From: Chloroflexota bacterium
GTDB lineage: Bacteria > Chloroflexota > Limnocylindria > P2-11E
NCBI GenBank assembly: GCA_021787445.1
Contig: JAJYLV010000007.1
Span: 1 to 49,420 of the forward strand
Direction: 5' to 3'
Length of the DNA: 49,420 nt
Shown: positions 19,347 to 25,977 of the stretch, piece by piece
Numbering within the stretch: the stretch's first letter is position 1
Layout: each line of letters opens with the position of its first letter
Program-made: the position numbers and the translations under genes
Notes under the pieces: model-generated
The model's input: the letters and a program-made list of their open reading frames with translations, nothing else
What the model was told of the DNA's origin: nothing
The model's database searches: none

Positions 19347-19993
19347 TCGTCGGAAAGCTCCTCCTGCCAGTTCGTCATCGCAGCGGCGAGGGCCCTCCTC
19401 GACTCGACGTATCGCTGCTCCAGCCGTCGCAGGTCCTCCCACGAGCCCACGACCCAGAGCTTCCGCGCGCGGCGCGCCTGCCGCACGGTCACCTCGCCCT
19501 TCTGAAGGCGGGCGATCCACTCGGCGACCGACATCGGATGGACGCGGGTGCCGCGTCCGGCGACGTTGGTGAGCTGCAGCTGGATCACGCTCTTCGGGAC
19601 GCTGCTGAGGACGACGAGGTCCGACCCGATGGAGGCGTAGCGCACCGCCGGCGACGAGGTGCGCGTGAGCCACGCGACCATCGGCTGGGAGAGGCGGAGC
19701 AGGGTCCGTCGAACGTCCGGCACGCGCCCGCGAGACTGTCTGATGAGCCTTCCCAGCTCCTTGACGAGAGGATCGTCCATCTCCAAGGCGTACGACCGCG
19801 CGATACCCTCGCCCCTCCCCCGAAGGACCCCACATTCAACGAGCCACTCGATCTCATGACCCGCCATTTGGTGTGGCTTGTTCGCGGCCCTTCCGAGCTC
19901 GCGCACCATCCAGGGGTGTGGCTCGTCCAAGAAGAGCGCGGCCAGAACGTCGGCGCGCGTGCGAGATCCCGTCAGCCCTTCGAGGAAGTCCAT
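19298..19993 (-). CDS. winged-HTH protein with degenerate nucleotidyltransferase-like C-terminal domain
   Basis: RTRADVLAALFLDEPHPWMVRELGRAANKPHQMAGHEIEWLVECGVL (wHTH); C-terminus SVAEWIARLQKGEVTVRQARRARKLWVVGSWEDLRRL resembles the end of HTH-NT proteins. Confidence 0.6.
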   Translation of the reverse strand: MDFLEGLTGSRTRADVLAALFLDEPHPWMVRELGRAANKPHQMAGHEIEWLVECGVLRGRGEGIARSYALEMDDPLVKELGRLIRQSRGRVPDVRRTLLRLSQPMVAWLTRTSSPAVRYASIGSDLVVLSSVPKSVIQLQLTNVAGRGTRVHPMSVAEWIARLQKGEVTVRQARRARKLWVVGSWEDLRRLEQRYVESRRALAAAMTNWQEELSDEWDEDYDPLAAEERIG

Positions 19994-20051
19994 CCGGCGG
20001 TGGATCGGCAGACGGTTGCACGGCCATCCACCTCGCTCGCGCCTATGTGGA

Positions 20052-20097
20052 GATCGGCATCTCAGCCGCTACAAGTGAAGCGCCTCAGATGCCGATC
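20052..20097. repeat. 46-bp imperfect palindrome, 19-nt arms (17/19 paired), 8-nt loop ACAAGTGA
   Basis: GATCGGCATCTCAGCCGCT-ACAAGTGA-AGCGCCTCAGATGCCGATC. Confidence 0.85.
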
Positions 20098-20171
20098 CAC
20101 CCAGTAGGTTTTCCGCTCCGGACAGCGACTTCTCCCGGCACGCTAAAGAGTCAAGCCGCATCGCAGAAGAT

Positions 20172-20209
20172 GGCATCACAGCGGCTACAAGTGAAGCGGC
20201 TGAGATGCC
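20172..20209. repeat. second copy of the palindrome, 15-nt arms (13/15 paired), identical loop
   Basis: GGCATCACAGCGGCT-ACAAGTGA-AGCGGCTGAGATGCC; 35/39 identity to the copy at 20056. Confidence 0.85.
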
Positions 20210-20232
20210 GGTGTCCTCGCCTCTCCAAAACG

Positions 20233-20257
20233 GTCGCCCCTGTCCAACAGGCGGGAC
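20233..20257 (-). terminator. possible weak intrinsic terminator downstream of yraN
   Basis: GTCCCGCCTGT-tgg-ACAGGGGCGAC stem (9/11) followed on the minus strand by cgTTTTgg. Confidence 0.35.
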
Positions 20258-20285
20258 GCCGTGGCCGATTCCTCTGCCTCCTGGC

Positions 20286-20645
20286 TCAGGTGTCGACAGC
20301 ATCGGCGAGCTGCGCGCGGATGCCACCGGGGCCGACGGTGAGCGCCAGCACGGCCAGGCGTGATGGCGAGCCGCGGCGATGGTGCACCGCGAGCCAGCGC
20401 TCAGCGAGCCGCGCAAGCCGTTCCACCTTCCGCGGTCCCGCCGCCTCGATCGCCGAGACGAACGAGCTCCTGTTCCTCGTCTTCACCTCGACGAAGACGA
20501 AGCCCTTGCCGTCGTGGCACACGAGGTCGATCTCCCCGTAGCGGCTCCGCACGTTCCGCGCGATGACCCGCCAGCCGCGCTCGGCCAGAGCGCGCTCCGC
20601 CAGCTGCTCGCCGTAGGCGCCGAGCATGCGGCGGAGGTCGGGCAC
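20286..20645 (-). CDS. yraN: YraN family (UPF0102) endonuclease-like protein
   Basis: GEQLAERALAERGWRVIARNVRSRYGEIDLVCHDGKGFVFVEVKTR. Confidence 0.9.
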   Translation of the reverse strand: MPDLRRMLGAYGEQLAERALAERGWRVIARNVRSRYGEIDLVCHDGKGFVFVEVKTRNRSSFVSAIEAAGPRKVERLARLAERWLAVHHRRGSPSRLAVLALTVGPGGIRAQLADAVDT

Positions 20646-20673
20646 GCGGACATCATCGGCTTCGGCTTGACGC

Positions 20674-21345
20674 TCAGCCCGCGAGCGTCTCCCTGACCAC
20701 CTCGTCCATGAGGCCGAGCTCGGTCTGCTCGGCGGCGAGGAGGATCCGCACCGTTCCGAAGTCCTGGCGGTGGAACGGCGTCAGGCCGCGCTCGCGTAGC
20801 GCCCTGCGATGGTCGATCGTCGGGTAGCCGCAGTTGTGCTCCCAGCCGTAGCCGGGGTGCCGCAGCGCGAGCTTCGCCATGAGCCGGTCGCGGGTGACCT
20901 TGGCCACGATCGAGGCGGCCGCGATCGCGAAGGAGCGGGCGTCGCCCTTGACGATCTCGGTGTGGCGTCCGGCGACGAACGCGGGGTCGACGATGCGGCG
21001 GCCGTCGACGATGACGTGGTCGAACGCGCCGACCTGCCGCAGGGCGCGCTGCATCGCGACGTGGCTCGCGTGGTAGATGTTCAGCCGGTGGATCTCCGCG
21101 ACGGAGGCCGCACCGACCCCGACGCGCACGACGCGATCGCGGATGATGGGCACGAGAGCCTCGCGTTGCCCGCGCGTGAGCACCTTGCTGTCGCGGACCG
21201 CACGTATGAGACGGCACTCCGGGGTCACGAGCACCGCTGCCGCGACCACGGGCCCGGCGAGCGCCGCCATGCCGACCTCGTCCACTCCGACAACGCGCGT
21301 GAGCCCTTGGGCCCAGAGCCGCTTCTCGAAAGCGAGAGAGGGCAT
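20674..21345 (-). CDS. rnhB: ribonuclease HII
   Basis: VVGVDEVGMAALAGPVVAAAVL; AAASIVAKVTRDRLM; HPGYGWEHNCGYPT. Confidence 0.93.
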   Translation of the reverse strand: MPSLAFEKRLWAQGLTRVVGVDEVGMAALAGPVVAAAVLVTPECRLIRAVRDSKVLTRGQREALVPIIRDRVVRVGVGAASVAEIHRLNIYHASHVAMQRALRQVGAFDHVIVDGRRIVDPAFVAGRHTEIVKGDARSFAIAAASIVAKVTRDRLMAKLALRHPGYGWEHNCGYPTIDHRRALRERGLTPFHRQDFGTVRILLAAEQTELGLMDEVVRETLAG

Positions 21346-21358
21346 TACGCGATGGAGA

Positions 21359-21724
21359 CTAGCGGCGCTTCTCCCGAAGGGTGGCGGCTTTTCCGACCCG
21401 CTCTCTGAGGAAGTAGAGGGCCGCTCGCCTCGCGTGCCCGTGCCGCGTCACCTCGATCTTCTCGACGCGCGGCGAGTGGAGCATGAAGGTGCGCTCGACA
21501 CCCACGCCGCTCGCGACACGGCGGACCGTCACCTGCTCGTCGAGCCCGCCGCCGCGCACGCGGAGGACGGTCCCTTCGTAGTTCTGGAGCCGCTCGCGGT
21601 TGCCCTCGATGACGCGCACGGAGACACGGACCGTATCCCCCGGACGGATCTCCGGGAGGTCGGTCTTCATCTGCTCCTGGGCAAGCTGTCTGAGGGCGTC
21701 GTCCATCGTCAGTGTCATTGTCAC
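21359..21724 (-). CDS. rplS: 50S ribosomal protein L19
   Basis: [49 protein letters not shown]. Confidence 0.96.
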   Translation of the reverse strand: MTMTLTMDDALRQLAQEQMKTDLPEIRPGDTVRVSVRVIEGNRERLQNYEGTVLRVRGGGLDEQVTVRRVASGVGVERTFMLHSPRVEKIEVTRHGHARRAALYFLRERVGKAATLREKRR

Positions 21725-21747
21725 GGGGCCGGTCGATCATAGCAGAT

Positions 21748-22746
21748 CTACGCCTTCGACCGGCGCAGGCGATCGATGATCGTCACGTGGGAGACACCGA
21801 AGTGCTTCGCCAGGTCGCGGATCGTCATCCCGGTCTTGCGCATCCGATGCACTTCGGCCGCCGTGGGGCCGCGCGGCGCCCCCTTCGCCGGGCGCATCCG
21901 CACACCCGCGTCGCGCAGGCGTGCCCGGACAGTCGCCGGTGACACGCCGAAGCGCGCCGCGATGCGGTACGAGCCGACCCCCGAACGGTACGCGCGCACG
22001 AGCTCCTCGTCGCTCACCCGCGGGCGACGAGCGGCGGGCCGCGGCAGCCGCGCCCGCTCCTCGGGCGTCAGGTCGGCGGAGGGCAGGAGATCGGGGCGAC
22101 GCTCGGCCGTTCGGTTGATCGATCCCGCGCGGCGCCACTCCGCGATCGCCTTGTGGTCTCCGGAAAGGAGCACCGGCGGCACGCGCCGTCCCTCGTAGTC
22201 GACGGGTCGCGTGTACTGCGGCCCTTCGAGGAGCCCGCCGGTGTGCGACTCCTGCACGAGGGACGCCTTCTCGATGACACCCGGCACGAGCCGCGTGACC
22301 GCGTCGACGACGACCATCGCGGGGAGCTCGCCCCCCGTCAACACGTAGTCGCCGATCGAGATCTCCTCGTCGACGTCGCCCTCGATGACGCGCTCGTCGA
22401 CCCCCTCGTAGTGCCCGGCCACCAGGACGAGGTGCGCGAGATCCGCGAGCCGGCGGGCGGTCGGTTCGTCGAACGGCCGCCCTTGAGCGGACAGGAGCAC
22501 GACGTGCCCATCACCTGCGCGCACCGCCCGGATCGCGCGGGTCAGCGGCTCGGGCCGCATGACCATCCCCGGGCCGCCGCCGTACGGGGTGTCGTCGACG
22601 GTCCGGTGCCGGTCCGCCGCCCAGTCGCGTACGTCGTGGACGTGGACCGCGACCAGGCCCGCGTCCTGCGCGCGCTTCACGATGCTCTCGGCGAAGGGGC
22701 CGTCGAACATCCGCGGGAAGAGCGTGAGGACGTCGATGCGCATCAC
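21748..22746 (-). CDS. trmD: tRNA (guanine-N1)-methyltransferase TrmD with C-terminal tandem HTH extension
   Basis: [63 protein letters not shown]; residues ~245-285 and ~293-330 read as HTH motifs. Confidence 0.94.
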   Translation of the reverse strand: MMRIDVLTLFPRMFDGPFAESIVKRAQDAGLVAVHVHDVRDWAADRHRTVDDTPYGGGPGMVMRPEPLTRAIRAVRAGDGHVVLLSAQGRPFDEPTARRLADLAHLVLVAGHYEGVDERVIEGDVDEEISIGDYVLTGGELPAMVVVDAVTRLVPGVIEKASLVQESHTGGLLEGPQYTRPVDYEGRRVPPVLLSGDHKAIAEWRRAGSINRTAERRPDLLPSADLTPEERARLPRPAARRPRVSDEELVRAYRSGVGSYRIAARFGVSPATVRARLRDAGVRMRPAKGAPRGPTAAEVHRMRKTGMTIRDLAKHFGVSHVTIIDRLRRSKA

Positions 22747-23270
22747 GCCTCCTCCTGAGGCGCGACGACGATGCGTCCTCCGCCGAGGTCCACCTCCCGG
22801 ACGACGGACTCGAGCATCGGCAGCAGGATCTCGCGGTCACCGTCACGCACGACGAGCACGTCGGCGCCTCCGGCACGCAGCACCTCGCGCACCTCGCCGA
22901 GGCGCTCCCCGCCGACGGTCCAGGTCTCGAGGCCGACGAGGTCGTCCCACAGATACTCACCCTCGCGGCGCGCCGCGGCGCGCGGGACGCGCAGCTCGCG
23001 GTCGCGGAGCCTCTCGGCGGCGCTGCGGTCGGCGACGCCCTCGAACGCGACGATCGGCGCGTCCGACGTGCCGCGTACGGACGCGACGACGAGGCTCTCG
23101 CGATCCGTCGTCAGGCGCGAGCCGACGCGGAAACGCTCGGCGGCGCGATCGGTCATCGGCTCCACGCGGACCTCGCCACGGATCCCGTGCGGCGCGCGCA
23201 CGACGCCGACGACGACGTCGGCCGAACGCCGATCGGTCTCAGTCGATCTCGAGGTCGACCTTGGCGCCAT
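22743..23270 (-). CDS. rimM: ribosome maturation factor RimM
   Basis: [46 protein letters not shown]. Confidence 0.92.
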   Translation of the reverse strand: MAPRSTSRSTETDRRSADVVVGVVRAPHGIRGEVRVEPMTDRAAERFRVGSRLTTDRESLVVASVRGTSDAPIVAFEGVADRSAAERLRDRELRVPRAAARREGEYLWDDLVGLETWTVGGERLGEVREVLRAGGADVLVVRDGDREILLPMLESVVREVDLGGGRIVVAPQEEA

Positions 23271-23496
23271 CGCGCGTCGCCACCACCTTCAGCAGCGCCC
23301 GGACGGCTTTCGCCATGCGGCCTCCGCGGCCGATGACCTTTCCGACGTCGGGCTCGGCGACGCCCAGATGCAGCTTCAGGGTGTCCCGGTCGTTCGTCTC
23401 CGTGACGACGACGGCGCTCGGGTCCTCGACGAGCTGACGCGCGATGTGCTCGAGGACCTTCCCCTCCCTGGTCGCGGGAGCTGCGGCGTCGGTCAT
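23239..23496 (-). CDS. khpA: KH-domain RNA-binding protein (KhpA/YlqC-like)
   Basis: GVAEPDVGKVIGRGGRMAKAVRALLKV; position between rpsP and rimM. Confidence 0.88.
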   Translation of the reverse strand: MTDAAAPATREGKVLEHIARQLVEDPSAVVVTETNDRDTLKLHLGVAEPDVGKVIGRGGRMAKAVRALLKVVATRDGAKVDLEID

Positions 23497-23762
23497 CGGA
23501 TGACCGCGGGGACCTCGGCGTCGGGGATGCCGGCCTTCACGAGAAGGTCGCGCGCCGTCTCGGTCGGCTTCGCGCCGGACTTGAACCAGTGCTTCGCGCG
23601 CTCGAGATCGACGACGAGCTCGACGGGCTCACGACGCGGGTCATAGTGCCCGAGCGTCTCGATGAAGCGTCCGTTGCGGGGCGCGCGGGAGTCGGCCACG
23701 ACGAGCCGATAGGTCGGCTGCTTCGTCTTCCCTTGGCGGCGCAGGCGGATATGTACGGCCAC
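23493..23762 (-). CDS. rpsP: 30S ribosomal protein S16
   Basis: MAVHIRLRRQGKTKQPTYRLVVADSRAPRNGRFIETLGHYDP; GTG start preceded by GGAGG. Confidence 0.96.
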   Translation of the reverse strand: MAVHIRLRRQGKTKQPTYRLVVADSRAPRNGRFIETLGHYDPRREPVELVVDLERAKHWFKSGAKPTETARDLLVKAGIPDAEVPAVIR

Positions 23763-23764
23763 TA

Positions 23765-25069
23765 CTACCTCCGGAGAGGTAAATGGTATGGCAAGCGCCC
23801 ACCCTTGGCCATACCGCCCAGCTGCTTCATGAGCTTCCGCATCTCCTCGAACTGCTTCAGCAGCTGATTGACGTCCGACACCGTCGTCCCCGACCCGCGC
23901 GCGATGCGCTTGCGCCGCGAGCCGTTGACGATGGACGGGTCGGCCCGCTCGCCCCTGGTCATCGACGAGATGATCGCCTCGACCTTCCTCAGCTCCCGCT
24001 CCGCCTCGGGGCCCTGCGGCAGCTGCTTCGCGAGCTGCCCCATCCCGGGGATCATCTTGAGCAGGTCGCCCAGCGGCCCCATCTTCTTGAGCTGCTGCAG
24101 CTGGGTGTAGAAGTCGTCGAGCGTGAACCGCGCCTCGAGGAGCTTCTTCGCCTGCTCCTCCGCCTCCTTCTGGTCGACGACCTCCTGCGCCTTTTCGACG
24201 AGCGTGACGACGTCGCCCATGCCGAGGATCCGCTGCGCCAGGCGGTCGGGGTGGAAGACCTCGATGGCGTCGAGCTTCTCACCGGTCCCCATGAGCTTGA
24301 CCGGGATACCCGTGGCGGCCCGGATCGACAGCGACGCGCCGCCGCGCGCGTCGCTGTCCACCTTCGCCAGCACGAGCCCCGTGATCGGCAGCCGAGCCTT
24401 GAACGCCGACGCCGCGTCGACGGCGTCCTGGCCGGCCATCGCATCGACGACGAGGAGGACCTCGGTCGGATGGGTCGCGGCCACGATGGACTCGACCTCG
24501 GCCATCATCGCCTCGTCGATGTGAAGGCGCCCGGCCGTGTCGACGATCACCGTGTCGCCGCCGTCGAGCGGCACGCTCTTCGGGTCGGCCCGCCGGACGG
24601 GTAGCCCGAGCTGCTTCCCGAGCGCCTCGAGCTGATCCATCGCCGCGGGGCGGTGGACGTCGACGGTGACGAGGACCGGCTTCCGCCCCTGCTTCCGCAG
24701 GACGTTGGCGATCTTGGCCGAGGTGGTGGTCTTGCCCGACCCCTGCAGCCCGACCATCACGATGACCGTCGGCGCCGTCGTGGCCCGCTCGAGCGGTGAC
24801 GCCTCGCTCCCCAGCATCTCGACGAGGGCGTCGTGCACGATCTTCACGACCTGCTGCGCGCCGCTGACGCTCTGGACGACCTGCTGGCCGATGGCGCGCT
24901 CGCGTACCGTGGCGACGAGCTGCTTCACGACCTTGAAGCTGACGTCCGCTTCGAGGAGCGCGACGCGGACGTCGCGCAGCGCCTCCTCGAGGTCCGCCTC
25001 CGTGACCCGGGGCCGGCCCTGGAGCGTCGCGAACGTGGCCGCGAGGCGGTCCTGGAGCTGCTCGAACAC
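23765..25069 (-). CDS. ffh: signal recognition particle protein Ffh
   Basis: GLQGSGKTTTSAKIANVL; VDTAGRLHIDEAMMAEV; M-domain SRRKRIARGSGTTVSDVNQLLKQFEEMRKLMKQ; GTG start at 25069. Confidence 0.94.
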   Translation of the reverse strand: MFEQLQDRLAATFATLQGRPRVTEADLEEALRDVRVALLEADVSFKVVKQLVATVRERAIGQQVVQSVSGAQQVVKIVHDALVEMLGSEASPLERATTAPTVIVMVGLQGSGKTTTSAKIANVLRKQGRKPVLVTVDVHRPAAMDQLEALGKQLGLPVRRADPKSVPLDGGDTVIVDTAGRLHIDEAMMAEVESIVAATHPTEVLLVVDAMAGQDAVDAASAFKARLPITGLVLAKVDSDARGGASLSIRAATGIPVKLMGTGEKLDAIEVFHPDRLAQRILGMGDVVTLVEKAQEVVDQKEAEEQAKKLLEARFTLDDFYTQLQQLKKMGPLGDLLKMIPGMGQLAKQLPQGPEAERELRKVEAIISSMTRGERADPSIVNGSRRKRIARGSGTTVSDVNQLLKQFEEMRKLMKQLGGMAKGGRLPYHLPLRR

Positions 25070-25074
25070 CTGAC

Positions 25075-25977
25075 TCAGCCGTTCGGCAGCATAGCCGTGA
25101 CGTACGCGCGGGCGTCCATCGGAACGAGGTCCTCCGCCTTCTCCCCCACGCCGAGCCAGCGGACGGGCAGGCCGAGGTCGTTCGCGATGGCGAAGACGGC
25201 GCCGCCCTTCGCTGTCCCGTCGAGCTTCGTCACGACGAGGCCGGTCACCTTCGCGGCCTTGGTGAACTCGCGCGCCTGCAAGATCGCGTTCTGACCCTGT
25301 GTCCCATCGAGCACGAGGAGCACCTCGTCCGGCGCGCCCTCGCGCGCGCGGCCCGCGACCCGGACGATCTTCTCGAGCTCGTCCATCAGGTACCCCTTCG
25401 TGTGCAGCCGCCCCGCCGTATCCGCGATGACGACGCTGTTCCCGCGCGACCGCGCGGCCTGGATCGCGTCGAACACGACCGCGGCTGGATCGCCGCCGGG
25501 GCGTCCGCTGACCACCGGCAGCTGCAGCCGCTGAGCCCAGCTCTCGAGCTGCTCGATCGCCGCCGCGCGGAAGGTGTCCGCCGCCGCGAGGAGAGGCTTC
25601 TCGCCCCCGTCGCGCAGCCGCTTCGCCAGCTTCGCCGCGAAGGTCGTCTTGCCGCTCCCATTGACGCCGACGACCAGGATGACGCGCGGCGTCCCCGCGG
25701 GCGCCTCCGCCGCCGGAGGGATGACCGCGACGAGCGCGTCGCGCACGGCGTCGAGCACCTTCGGCACGGTCTTCGCGCGGCCCTCGCGCACGACGTCGCG
25801 CACCTGAAGCATCACCGGATCGACGAGCGACACGGAGAGGTCGGCGCGCAAGAGCGCCTCCTCCAGCCGGTCGAGCCACTCGTCGGTGACGGGCTCCTCC
25901 TCCGGCTTGCGGAGCGCCCCGAAGAGCCGGGAGAAGAGGCCGCTGCGGGTCTTGCCGACCCCCTGCTCGATGCTCAC
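25075..25977 (-). CDS. ftsY: signal recognition particle receptor FtsY
   Basis: VVGVNGSGKTTFAAKLAKRL; VIADTAGRLHTKGYLMDEL; VTKLDGTAKGGAVFAI. Confidence 0.95.
   Translation of the reverse strand: MSIEQGVGKTRSGLFSRLFGALRKPEEEPVTDEWLDRLEEALLRADLSVSLVDPVMLQVRDVVREGRAKTVPKVLDAVRDALVAVIPPAAEAPAGTPRVILVVGVNGSGKTTFAAKLAKRLRDGGEKPLLAAADTFRAAAIEQLESWAQRLQLPVVSGRPGGDPAAVVFDAIQAARSRGNSVVIADTAGRLHTKGYLMDELEKIVRVAGRAREGAPDEVLLVLDGTQGQNAILQAREFTKAAKVTGLVVTKLDGTAKGGAVFAIANDLGLPVRWLGVGEKAEDLVPMDARAYVTAMLPNG

Noticed and set aside
20010-20290. CRISPR array from the two direct repeats
   Set aside because: Only two copies, long 74-bp spacing, no cas genes; the palindrome-with-loop architecture does not fit a CRISPR array
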